Shown: positions 56,176 to 63,710 of the stretch, in pieces
Layout: each line of letters opens with the position of its first letter
How positions within the stretch are numbered: the stretch's first letter is position 1
NCBI RefSeq assembly: GCF_000971175.1
Contig: NZ_BBLY01000005.1
Span: forward strand, 305,913-369,912
DNA from: Demequina pelophila
GTDB lineage: Bacteria > Actinomycetota > Actinomycetes > Actinomycetales > Demequinaceae
DNA length: 64,000 nt
Reading direction: 5' to 3'
Notes under the pieces: model-generated
Database searches by the model: none
The model's input: the letters and a program-made list of their open reading frames with translations, nothing else
Told to the model about the DNA's origin: nothing
Program-made: the position numbers and the translations under genes

Positions 56176-56252
56176 CCTGCGCCCCGCGTGCGCCCCGGCT
56201 ACGCCCCGCCTGCACCCCGCCAGCGCCGCGCTTGCCTCCCACCTGCACCCCG
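56176..56252. repeat. 11-bp tandem array, seven units, in the menC/menB divergent region
   Basis: Seven consecutive 11-mers follow the consensus CCTGCGCCCCG (starts 56176, 56187, 56198, 56209, 56220, 56231, 56242). The sixth is the most degenerate. The period is about one helical turn. Confidence 0.75.
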
Positions 56253-56279
56253 ACCCGCACGTCGGATGCTCGGCGCATC

Positions 56280-56319
56280 GGTCCGACATAGGTGCGCGCA
56301 CCGACCCGCATGTCGGACC
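56280..56319. promoter_or_regulatory. operator-like inverted repeats between menC and menB
   Basis: GGTCCGACAT (56280-56289) and ATGTCGGACC (56310-56319) are perfect complements. Between them is a perfect 12-bp palindrome GGTGCGCGCACC (56291-56302). Half-site relatives (ACCCGCACGTCGGAT) lie just upstream. Confidence 0.55.
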
Positions 56320-56353
56320 GGACGCGGAATGGCCCGACGCCCGACCCGCCGGA

Positions 56354-56359
56354 TACGCT
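56354..56359 (+). promoter_or_regulatory. -10 box for menB
   Basis: TACGCT, 8 nt before the ATG at 56368. Confidence 0.45.
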
Positions 56360-56367
56360 CGGGCCCC

Positions 56368-57297
56368 ATGAGCGACATCCCCGTCCAGGTCTCGGACCTC
56401 ATGGACCCGACGCGCTGGCGCGCCATCGACGGCTTCCCCGACGGGGACATCACCTACCACCGCTGGGTGGACCGCACGGGAGACGTCGAGCGGGACCTTC
56501 CCGCGGTCCGTATCGCGTTCAACCGGCCGGAGGTGCGCAACGCCTTCCGCCCGCAGACCGTCGACGACCTCTACCGCGCGCTCGACCACGCCCGCCAGAC
56601 CGTCGACGTCGCGGCGATCATCCTCACCGGCAACGGCCCGGCCGCAGACGGGGTGCCGGCGTTCTGCTCGGGCGGCGACCAGCGCATCCGCGGCAAGGAC
56701 GGCTACCTCTACGAGGGCTCCGCGGCGGACGCGCCGTCCTACGGCGGGCGTCTGCACATCCTCGAGGTCCAGCGCCTCATGCGCACCTCCCCCAAGGTCA
56801 CCATCGCGGCGGTCAATGGGTGGGCGGCCGGTGGCGGGCACTCGCTCCACGTGGTCTCCGACCTGTCGATCGCGTCGAAGGAACACGCGCGCTTTAAGCA
56901 GACCGACGCCAACGTGGGCTCCTTCGACGCCGGCTACGGCAGCGCGCTGCTCGCGCGCCAGGTGGGCGACAAGCGCGCGCGGGAGATCTTCTTCCTCGCC
57001 CGCGAGTACTCGGGGGACGATGCGGCGGCCTGGGGGGCCGTCAACGAGTCCGTCCCGCACGCGGAGCTGGAGGAGCGCGCGCTCGAGTACGCGCGGATCG
57101 TCGCCACCAAGTCGCCGCAGGCCATCCGCATGCTCAAGTTCGCCTTCAACCTCGCCGACGACGGGCTCGCCGGCCAGCAGGTGTTCGCCGGGGAGGCCAC
57201 CCGCATGGCCTACATGACGGAGGAGGCACAGGAGGGACGGGACGCGTTCCTCGAGCGCCGCCAGCCCGACTGGACCAGGTTCCCGTACGCGTACTAG
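56368..57297 (+). CDS. menB: 1,4-dihydroxy-2-naphthoyl-CoA synthase
   Basis: The 309-aa crotonase-fold enzyme closes the naphthoquinone ring. It shows FNRPEVRNAFRPQTVDDLYRAL, AFCSGGDQRIRGKDGY, VNGWAAGGGHSLHVVSDLSIAS, VGSFDAGYGSALLARQVG and the C-terminal RRQPDWTRFPY. GGGACGATGC occurs in frame at 57014-57023 (GDDA). Divergent from menC. Confidence 0.97.
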   Translation: MSDIPVQVSDLMDPTRWRAIDGFPDGDITYHRWVDRTGDVERDLPAVRIAFNRPEVRNAFRPQTVDDLYRALDHARQTVDVAAIILTGNGPAADGVPAFCSGGDQRIRGKDGYLYEGSAADAPSYGGRLHILEVQRLMRTSPKVTIAAVNGWAAGGGHSLHVVSDLSIASKEHARFKQTDANVGSFDAGYGSALLARQVGDKRAREIFFLAREYSGDDAAAWGAVNESVPHAELEERALEYARIVATKSPQAIRMLKFAFNLADDGLAGQQVFAGEATRMAYMTEEAQEGRDAFLERRQPDWTRFPYAY

Positions 57298-57312
57298 GAC
57301 GGCCCGCCCGGT

Positions 57313-57741
57313 TCAGTCCAGGTGGGCAGCCCAGGGATCGATGAAGTCGACCCCGGTTCGGGCGAAGTCCCGACCGTTGCGCGTGACGAGCGTGGCCCCG
57401 TGCACCCGGGCCGTCGCCGCGATCAGGCAATCGGCCATGGCCGGCGCCTGCGGGTCCGCGAGCATCTCCCCGGCGACCAGCGCCGCATCGGCGGTGAGGT
57501 CGAGCACGCGGCCTTCGTAGGCCCTGACGAGGCCGTCCAGCCAGGCTCGAAGCCTCGCCGCCTGGTCGGCGTCCCCGCGCCGCGCCACTCTCTCGATGCC
57601 GTACCGCAGTTCGGCCAACACGACGGAGGGCACGTACACGAGCCCGCTGTCGACTCCGCGCGCCCACTCGACGGCCGGCTCGTCCTCGGGGCGCCGCCTG
57701 CGCAGCGCCGACAGCACATTCGTGTCGAGCGCGTAGATCAC
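57313..57741 (-). CDS. PIN-domain ribonuclease toxin, VapC type
   Basis: The 142-aa protein has the four acidic PIN residues D6 (LDTN), E44 (AELRYGIE), D103 (MADCLIAATA) and D124 (TRNGRDF). VapC toxins cleave RNA, often tRNA. It is translated from a start overlapping the antitoxin stop. All catalytic residues are present, so it looks functional. Confidence 0.92.
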   Translation of the reverse strand: MIYALDTNVLSALRRRRPEDEPAVEWARGVDSGLVYVPSVVLAELRYGIERVARRGDADQAARLRAWLDGLVRAYEGRVLDLTADAALVAGEMLADPQAPAMADCLIAATARVHGATLVTRNGRDFARTGVDFIDPWAAHLD

Positions 57742-57983
57742 AGGTCGACGTCCCGCATCTCGCCCGGCATCCGCTCAAACTCGACGTCGAGGTCCGAGAC
57801 ATCGGGCAGGGACTCCATGAGGTCCAAGAGACTCGCGGCGTGCGGGTCCTCAGCGACGGCGAGGATGCGATACACGACCCGGCCGTGCTTGGTGATGTGC
57901 ACCTCGTAGCCCTCGTCGACCGCATGCGTCACCACGCCGGAGCGCTGGTTGAGGTCCCTCGCCGTGAACGTCTTGATGGCCAT
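57738..57983 (-). CDS. antitoxin, Phd/YefM type
   Basis: The 81-aa protein starts MAIKTFTARDLNQRSG and contains VVTHAVDEGYEVHITKHGRVVYRIL, the DNA-binding region of the Phd/YefM family; the acidic C-terminus would neutralise VapC. GGAGG lies 8 nt before the ATG. An 18-bp palindrome just upstream is the likely autoregulatory operator. Confidence 0.88.
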   Translation of the reverse strand: MAIKTFTARDLNQRSGVVTHAVDEGYEVHITKHGRVVYRILAVAEDPHAASLLDLMESLPDVSDLDVEFERMPGEMRDVDL

Positions 57984-58004
57984 CCGACGCACCTCCACCC
58001 CAAC

Positions 58005-58022
58005 TGTAGCGATATCGCTACA
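58005..58022. promoter_or_regulatory. operator palindrome of the toxin-antitoxin operon
   Basis: TGTAGCGATATCGCTACA is a perfect 18-bp palindrome 21 nt before the antitoxin ATG. It overlaps a TACAGT -10 box (minus strand, 58004-58009). Confidence 0.75.
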
Positions 58023-58125
58023 CCGATGGAAGAGGGCCCCTGAGGCCTTCCCCACACGCAGGGCCATGTGCCCGCACGCGTGTCAGACGCGTCCGGGACA
58101 ATAGAGGCATGACGAAGGCGCGACG

Positions 58126-59595
58126 GTGAGCGGCAGTTCCTGGGACGCCGCCGCGTCGCCGCCCGGGTGGCTCCCCGACCCCACCGCGCCCCACCTCGAG
58201 CGCTACTGGGACGGGCGCCGGTGGACCGGCCAGACCCGGCGCACCTACGGCACGGCGCGGCCGGATGCCGCGCCGGCCTCGGACCTCTTCGCGCGCGCCA
58301 GCGACGGCCTCGGATCGGCCCACGGTTCGGCGCCCACGGCGGGGCCCTCGTCCGCCTACTCGTCGCCGCCGCCCTACGGGCCGCCGCAGCCGTACGGCCC
58401 GGGTCCGTCGTACGGCTCCGGGTCTCCGTCGGGCACCTCCGGCTCCTCCATGGCGGGCGGCGAGCCACCGTCGCTTCTCGGCGATCCCCCGGACTACCTC
58501 TCCGGCCCCGCCGCCGGGATGCCGGCACCCCCTCCCCGGTTGACACCGCAGCGCAGGCGGCCGGGAACACTGGGCGTCATCGTGATCGCCACGATCGCGG
58601 TGACGGCGGTACTCACGCTGACGCAGTGGTGGGGCGACCTCGCGAGCGACGATGCGAACGCGCCGGCCGCGGCCGAGCAGCCGGTCGAGCAGCCGGTCGA
58701 GCAGCCGGCGGGTCAACCGGTCGAGCAGCCGGCGGGTCAACCGGGCGAGCAGCAGGCAGGGAACGCCGAGCCGGCGCCTGGGGACGGCGGCGCGACGGGC
58801 GACGTCTCCGGCCCCGCGACGCGGCCGGAGACGCCCTCGGTCGCCTACCCCGTGTTCGGCTCGACGGAGCTGGTCGAGTACCTCGCCGCGCACATGATCG
58901 CCCACACGGACGCGATCGACGTCAGCCATTGGGCGTCCAGCGGCGATGCTGACCGGGCGATCACGGCCGCGATGCACGAGGCGCTCACGCAGAACCCGTA
59001 CGTGTTCGTCCAGCGGTGGAACACGAGGACCGTGACGTCTGGCGCCGGCGTCGAGGTCACGATCTCACCCGAGTACACCTACGACCCGGACGAGCAGCGC
59101 AGGCGCCAGGCCACGACCGCCGGCGGGGCGCGCCAGATCGCGGACATGGTGCGCGGATATGCACCTGCGACGGACGCCGAGGCCGCGGACATCATCCACG
59201 AGCTCATCCGCATCAACGCCACCTACGACTACGCGGCGGCCGAGGCGATCGACCGCGGGGAGAGCGGACCGCACGTCGCCCAGTCCCAGGAGGCGTACGG
59301 CATCCTCGCCGAGCGCACCGCCGTCTGCAACGGCTACGCGCAGGCCTTCCACGCGATCGCCTTCGACTACGGGCTCGAGAGCGTGATGGTCACGGGCGAC
59401 GCGTGGGACAACGGGTCGGGCGGCGCGCACGCCTGGAACCGCGTCCTGGTCGACGGCACCTGGAAGTTCGTCGACGTCACCTGGGACGACTCGGGAGACT
59501 ACGAGTCCAAGGAGTTCCTCCTGCTGCCCACCGAGCCTGCGAGCCACCGGCCCGACTCCGACTGGATGGTCGACACGAGCCTCGCCGGCGGGTGA
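58126..59595 (+). CDS. membrane-anchored transglutaminase-like protein with DUF2510
   Basis: The 489-aa protein starts with a DUF2510 motif (PPGWLPDPTAPHLERYWDGRRWTG), then a Pro/Ser/Gly/Tyr-rich stretch, one membrane helix (~146-166) and an EQPV/EQPAGQ repeat spacer. The outer part holds a transglutaminase-like domain with the triad C401 (AVCNGYAQAF), H435 (GAHAWNRV) and D450 (FVDVTWDD). It could be a cell-surface protease or cross-linker. A six-codon ORF (58109-58129, ACAATA box just upstream) overlaps its GTG start as GTGA, suggesting coupled initiation. Confidence 0.82.
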   Translation: MSGSSWDAAASPPGWLPDPTAPHLERYWDGRRWTGQTRRTYGTARPDAAPASDLFARASDGLGSAHGSAPTAGPSSAYSSPPPYGPPQPYGPGPSYGSGSPSGTSGSSMAGGEPPSLLGDPPDYLSGPAAGMPAPPPRLTPQRRRPGTLGVIVIATIAVTAVLTLTQWWGDLASDDANAPAAAEQPVEQPVEQPAGQPVEQPAGQPGEQQAGNAEPAPGDGGATGDVSGPATRPETPSVAYPVFGSTELVEYLAAHMIAHTDAIDVSHWASSGDADRAITAAMHEALTQNPYVFVQRWNTRTVTSGAGVEVTISPEYTYDPDEQRRRQATTAGGARQIADMVRGYAPATDAEAADIIHELIRINATYDYAAAEAIDRGESGPHVAQSQEAYGILAERTAVCNGYAQAFHAIAFDYGLESVMVTGDAWDNGSGGAHAWNRVLVDGTWKFVDVTWDDSGDYESKEFLLLPTEPASHRPDSDWMVDTSLAGG

Positions 59596-59614
59596 CGGGG
59601 GGCGCGCCGAGCCC

Positions 59615-60325
59615 TCAGCCCAGCCACTCCTCGACCAGCGCCGGCACCGCGTCCTCGATGGGCTCGCGGATCACGCGATGCGCCTCCGCGTCGTACGCGG
59701 TGGGCGACGCGTTCACGATCACGAGCTCCGCGCCCGCCCGCACCGCGGCCCCCGCGAGCGCCGCCACGGGGTAGACCTGCAGTGTCGTGCCGATCGCCAC
59801 GAACACGTCGCACGTGCGCGCCGCGCGCCCCGCCCGGTCCAGCGACGCCTCCGACAGCGCCTCCCCGAAGTACACGACGTCCGGCTTGAGGATCCCTCCG
59901 CACACGGCGCACACCGGGTCCGGCGATGCGTCGAGACGCGCCAGCACGTCCACCGTCGGCATCGACGCCCCGCATCCCAGGCACGACGTCGTGGCGAGGG
60001 TCCCGTGCATCTCCACCACCGCATCGTCCGGGGTGCCGGCCTCCCGGTGGAGGCCGTCGATGTTCTGGGTGAGCAGGTCCCGGCAGGCCCCGGCGGCGAC
60101 CAGGCGCGCCAGGGAACGATGCGCGGGCGAGGGCCGCGCCGACCAGGCGCCATGCGCGCGCCAGTCCCGCCAGCCCTCGATGCGCGCCTCGCGGTCGCCC
60201 ACGAACACGTCGATGTCCAGCAGGCGCGCCCGCTCGGGCCTGCGCGTCCACAGCCCGTCGGGGCCGCGGAAGTCGGGGATCCCCGCGGCCGTGGAGATCC
60301 CTGCGCCGGTGAGGACCGTGATCAC
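59615..60325 (-). CDS. NAD-dependent protein deacylase (sirtuin)
   Basis: The 236-aa Sir2 protein has GAGIS at 7-11, TQNID at 86-90, catalytic H107 (VEMHG) and a zinc site C115/C118 and C139/C142. The C-terminal half has IGTTLQVYPVAAL and VNASPTAYD. It removes acyl groups from lysines using NAD+. It starts 9 nt after the DUF3048 gene and is probably co-transcribed. Confidence 0.94.
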   Translation of the reverse strand: MITVLTGAGISTAAGIPDFRGPDGLWTRRPERARLLDIDVFVGDREARIEGWRDWRAHGAWSARPSPAHRSLARLVAAGACRDLLTQNIDGLHREAGTPDDAVVEMHGTLATTSCLGCGASMPTVDVLARLDASPDPVCAVCGGILKPDVVYFGEALSEASLDRAGRAARTCDVFVAIGTTLQVYPVAALAGAAVRAGAELVIVNASPTAYDAEAHRVIREPIEDAVPALVEEWLG

Positions 60326-60334
60326 GGCGACGGG

Positions 60335-61423
60335 CTAGCTGATGTCGATCGCGGTCGCGTGGTCGATCCCCTTGTTCGGGATGAGCTCGACCCAGGTCTG
60401 GCCCGGCATGAAGGAGACGGGGTCACCGGACTCGGTGGCGAAGACGAACGGGTCGTACTGGCCCGCCTTCGACCAGTTGATGGGGATGTACTGGTCCCCC
60501 GACGCGACGTATCCGGTGCCCGACTTGCCCGCGACGAGCGTCTCCGGCACCGACGAGCCACCGTTCGACGACGTGTACTTGATCTCCACCCACAGCGCGA
60601 CCACGTTGGTCGCGGACAGCTGGGTGCCGTCCATCGTCACGTGGGGGCTCGAGCCCTCGTAGCGCATCCACGCGTCGGCGTCCGCGTCCCAGCGCCACTC
60701 GGGCTGCGACTGGCTCGACATGGTGATGTCGATGACGGACGCGGCCTCTCCCTCGAGCTGCGCGGTCGCGGTCTCGGCGGGGAACGCCCACTCCCACTGC
60801 GCCTCGGGCGCGGGCATGTCGGAGGCCTGGCGCGCGAACTCGGCCGGGTAGCCGTGCAGGTTGTGCGGGGCGGCGCGGCCCGAGGTGCGGTAGAAGCCGC
60901 TCGAGCCCACGTCCTGGGCGATCACCTTCTGGCCGGAGTTCTGCGTCGCGGAGACGAAGCGCGCCTGCGCGCCCGAGAAGACCAGCGGCCCGGCGAACGA
61001 GCCCATGATGTTCTTGTCCATGGGGCGCATCGAGCGGATGGGGCCCACCGAGTCGGGGTAGTCCGAGTGGTAGACCGCGATGAGGCGCGAGATGCCGTAC
61101 TCGACGTACTCCTCGAACACCACGTCCGCCTTGTCGAGGTTCTCCTGGGGCCGCGCGGCCGACGAGTTCTCGATCTTGATCGACAGCGCCGGGCGGTCGA
61201 GGTCCTCCTGGTCCACGTCGGCGGCCTCGATGCCGGTGAGCGGCCACACGACCTCGGGACGCGGGTCCTCGGGCGCCTCCGGCAGCGACGGGATGGACGG
61301 CTCGACGGACACCGACACGGTGGCCTGCGGGGCGGACGAGGTGGTCGTGGCGGGGGCGCACGCGGCGAGCAGAGTGAGAGCTCCAGCGGCCGCGAGCGCG
61401 CCGGACAGGCGCGTCTTGCTCAT
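60335..61423 (-). CDS. DUF3048 lipoprotein
   Basis: The 362-aa product has a lipoprotein signal peptide with lipobox LAAC (C22), a Ser/Thr/Pro-rich spacer, and a DUF3048 domain (SIKIENSSAARPQ, DIVFEEYVEYG-like, RLIAVYHSDYPDSVGPIRSMRPMD, FSGAQ, NLHG). Characterised relatives are few; function unknown, located at the outer membrane face. A TACTAT box 7 nt before the ATG suggests a leaderless mRNA. Confidence 0.9.
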   Translation of the reverse strand: MSKTRLSGALAAAGALTLLAACAPATTTSSAPQATVSVSVEPSIPSLPEAPEDPRPEVVWPLTGIEAADVDQEDLDRPALSIKIENSSAARPQENLDKADVVFEEYVEYGISRLIAVYHSDYPDSVGPIRSMRPMDKNIMGSFAGPLVFSGAQARFVSATQNSGQKVIAQDVGSSGFYRTSGRAAPHNLHGYPAEFARQASDMPAPEAQWEWAFPAETATAQLEGEAASVIDITMSSQSQPEWRWDADADAWMRYEGSSPHVTMDGTQLSATNVVALWVEIKYTSSNGGSSVPETLVAGKSGTGYVASGDQYIPINWSKAGQYDPFVFATESGDPVSFMPGQTWVELIPNKGIDHATAIDIS

Positions 61424-61430
61424 GCCCGAA

Positions 61431-61436
61431 ATAGTA
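61431..61436 (-). promoter_or_regulatory. -10 box for the DUF3048 gene (leaderless)
   Basis: TACTAT on the minus strand, 7 nt before the ATG at 61423. Divergent from the menE box 16 nt away. Confidence 0.5.
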
Positions 61437-61446
61437 CGTTCGCCAC

Positions 61447-61452
61447 TAGGCT
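61447..61452 (+). promoter_or_regulatory. -10 box for menE-menA (leaderless)
   Basis: TAGGCT, 7 nt before the GTG at 61460. Confidence 0.5.
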
Positions 61453-61459
61453 CCCCCGC

Positions 61460-62494
61460 GTGACCTATGTACCTCTCGCCGCCTCGCCCGTTGATGCTGT
61501 GGCGAAGGTCACCTCCGGACGCGCGGCAGGCTGGGAGGTGGCGACCTCCGGCTCCACCGGCGCCCCGCGCCTGGTGAGGATCGGGGCCGATGCGGTGCGC
61601 GCCTCCGCGGCGCTCACCGCCGCCCGCCTGGGCGGCGAGGCGGCCTGGCTGCTCGCGCTCCCGGCGGACCGCATCGGCGGCGCGATGGTGCTCGCGCGGG
61701 CGGCCCTCGCCGATGCCCGGGTCGCCGCGATGCCGCCCGGCCCCTTCACGCCGGAGGGCTTCGCGGCGGTCGCCGAGGAGCTGGTCGCCGAGCCGCGGCG
61801 GCACGTCTCCCTGGTGCCCACCCAGCTCCGGCGCCTGCTCGACTCCCCGGTGGGGCGCGAGGCGCTCGGCGCCTTCGACGCGGTGCTGGTGGGCGGCGCG
61901 GCGCTCGGCACGACCGAGGCGCCCGCGAACGTGGTGCGCACGTACGGCATGAGCGAGACCTGCGGCGGCTGCGTGTACGACGGCGCGGTGCTCCCCGGCA
62001 CCGACGATGTCCCCGGAGCGCTCGCGCGCGTGGATCACGACGGGCACATCCGCCTCGCGGGCCCCACGCTCGCGGACGGCTACGCCGACGGAGACGACCG
62101 GGCCTTCGTCGTCGAGGACGGCGTGCGCTGGTTCGTCACGTCGGACCTGGGCGAGTGGCGCGACGGGCGCCTCCACGTCCTGGGCCGCGCGGACCACGTC
62201 ATCAACACCGGCGGGGTCAAGGTGCACCCGCAGCCCGTCGAGTCCGCCCTCGAGTCCGCGCCCGGTGTGGTCGCCGTCGCCGTGGTCGGCGTCCCCGACG
62301 CCGCGTGGGGCGAGCGCGTCGTCGCCGTCGTCGAGGGCGCCGCCTCCCCCGAGGCGCTCGCCGCCGCCGCGGCCGGCCTGCCGGCGTACGCGAGGCCCAG
62401 GCGCATCGTCCCTGCTCAGGTCCCCCGCACCCCGGGTGGCAAGATAGACCGCGCCGCGGCGCGCTCGCTCGCGGCCCGGAAGGAGCACCGATGA
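61460..62494 (+). CDS. menE: o-succinylbenzoate-CoA ligase (short actinobacterial form)
   Basis: The 344-aa adenylate-forming enzyme has TSGSTGAPRLV (P-loop), TYGMSETCGGCVYDG, TSDLGEWRDGRLHVLGRADHVINTGGVKVHP-type sequence and the catalytic lysine region RTPGGKIDR. It lacks most of the usual N-terminal subdomain, as in other actinobacterial MenE proteins. GCATCGTCCC lies in frame at 62403-62412. Coupled to menA (ATGA). Confidence 0.93.
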   Translation: MTYVPLAASPVDAVAKVTSGRAAGWEVATSGSTGAPRLVRIGADAVRASAALTAARLGGEAAWLLALPADRIGGAMVLARAALADARVAAMPPGPFTPEGFAAVAEELVAEPRRHVSLVPTQLRRLLDSPVGREALGAFDAVLVGGAALGTTEAPANVVRTYGMSETCGGCVYDGAVLPGTDDVPGALARVDHDGHIRLAGPTLADGYADGDDRAFVVEDGVRWFVTSDLGEWRDGRLHVLGRADHVINTGGVKVHPQPVESALESAPGVVAVAVVGVPDAAWGERVVAVVEGAASPEALAAAAAGLPAYARPRRIVPAQVPRTPGGKIDRAAARSLAARKEHR

Positions 62495-63372
62495 CCCCGA
62501 CGACCGCCGACTGGATCGCCGGCGCCCGCCCCCGGACCCTGTGGACCGGCGCGACGCCGGTGCTGGTGGGCAGCGCATCGGCCCTGCTCCTGGGCTCCTT
62601 CCGGCCGCTGCTCGCGTTCCTCGCGCTGGGCGTCGCGCTCGCGCTGCAGGTGGGCTCCAACTACGCCAACGACTACTCGGACGGCGTGCGCGGGACGGAC
62701 GTCGACCGCATCGGCCCCACGCGGCTGGTCGCCTCCGGCAAGGCGGCGCCCTCGTCCGTGAAGCTCGCCGCCTACCTGGCGTTCGCGGTCGCGGCCGTCC
62801 TCGGGCTGCTGCTGGTGATGCTGTCGGGCGTGTGGTGGCTGCTGGCCGTGGGCGTGGTCGCGATCGTCGCGGCCTGGACGTACACCGGATCGGACCGGCC
62901 GTACGGGTACGACGGGTGGGGCGAGGTGAGCGTCTTCATCTTCTTCGGCCCCGTCGCGACGCTCGGGACGCTGCTCACGCAGGCCGGCGAGGTGACCTGG
63001 TGGGCTGCCGTCGCCTCCGCGGGACTCGGCCTCTACGCGGTGGCGCTGCTGCTGGTCAACAACATCCGCGACCTCGAGACCGACCTGTTCGCGGGCAAGC
63101 GCACGCTCCCGGTGAAGATCGGGGAGGCGCGGGCGCGCCAGCTGTTCGCCGCGTGCGTGACGCTGCCCGTCGGCTGCTCGATCCTCATCGCCTTCGCCCA
63201 CCCGTGGGTGCTCATCTCCACCGTGGTCGCGCTGCCCTCGGTCATCATCGCGCTGGGCATGCGGATGGGAGCCGCGGGCCGCGGCAACTTCGCCGTGATG
63301 TTCGCGGGGATCTCCGGGGTGGGGCTGGCCTACGGCCTGCTGCTCGCGCTCGGGCTCGCGTTCTCGAGCTGA
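62491..63372 (+). CDS. menA: 1,4-dihydroxy-2-naphthoate polyprenyltransferase
   Basis: The 293-aa UbiA-superfamily membrane enzyme attaches the prenyl chain to DHNA. It has SNYANDYSDGVRGTD (first Asp-rich motif), NNIRDLETDLFAGKRTL (second) and eight to nine helices. It links the ring genes here to the prenyl synthase at the end of the nuo operon. Confidence 0.96.
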   Translation: MTPTTADWIAGARPRTLWTGATPVLVGSASALLLGSFRPLLAFLALGVALALQVGSNYANDYSDGVRGTDVDRIGPTRLVASGKAAPSSVKLAAYLAFAVAAVLGLLLVMLSGVWWLLAVGVVAIVAAWTYTGSDRPYGYDGWGEVSVFIFFGPVATLGTLLTQAGEVTWWAAVASAGLGLYAVALLLVNNIRDLETDLFAGKRTLPVKIGEARARQLFAACVTLPVGCSILIAFAHPWVLISTVVALPSVIIALGMRMGAAGRGNFAVMFAGISGVGLAYGLLLALGLAFSS

Positions 63373-63417
63373 GCGGGGCGTCGGACCTCGCGGCCCCCGC
63401 GCCCGGTCAGGGCGCGG

Positions 63418-63678
63418 TCAGGCCTCGCGGCGCGATTCGAGCTCCGCGTCCTCCTCGGCGTCCGCCTCGCGGATGCCCTTCTCGGAGCGGGTGATCCACC
63501 CGGCCATCTGCTCGTTGGCCCGCACCCGCAGGCCCGGGAAGGCCAGGTACGAGACCAGCCACCCGAGCATGAAGGCCGCGAAGAACGCGAGCAGGTCGCG
63601 CCACCCCACCAGCCACAGGATCGCGAACATGGCCAGGAAGACGCCCGTCCGGGCCGCCCAATACGTCAGCACGCTCAT
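63418..63678 (-). CDS. DUF4229 membrane protein
   Basis: The 86-aa protein has two hydrophobic helices (~5-24 and ~28-47) and a charged Glu/Arg tail. It matches the small DUF4229 family often found beside menA. TAGCGT lies 6 nt before the ATG. Function unknown. Confidence 0.8.
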   Translation of the reverse strand: MSVLTYWAARTGVFLAMFAILWLVGWRDLLAFFAAFMLGWLVSYLAFPGLRVRANEQMAGWITRSEKGIREADAEEDAELESRREA

Positions 63679-63684
63679 GCGCTA

Positions 63685-63704
63685 ACGCTACCGGGCGTTA
63701 ACAT
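63685..63704. promoter_or_regulatory. overlapping divergent leaderless promoters
   Basis: Minus-strand TAGCGT (63685-63690) is 6 nt before the DUF4229 start. Plus-strand TAACAT (63699-63704) is 6 nt before the ATG at 63711. TAACGC (63683-63688) and GCGTTA (63695-63700) are complementary. Confidence 0.5.
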
Positions 63705-63710
63705 GGATGG

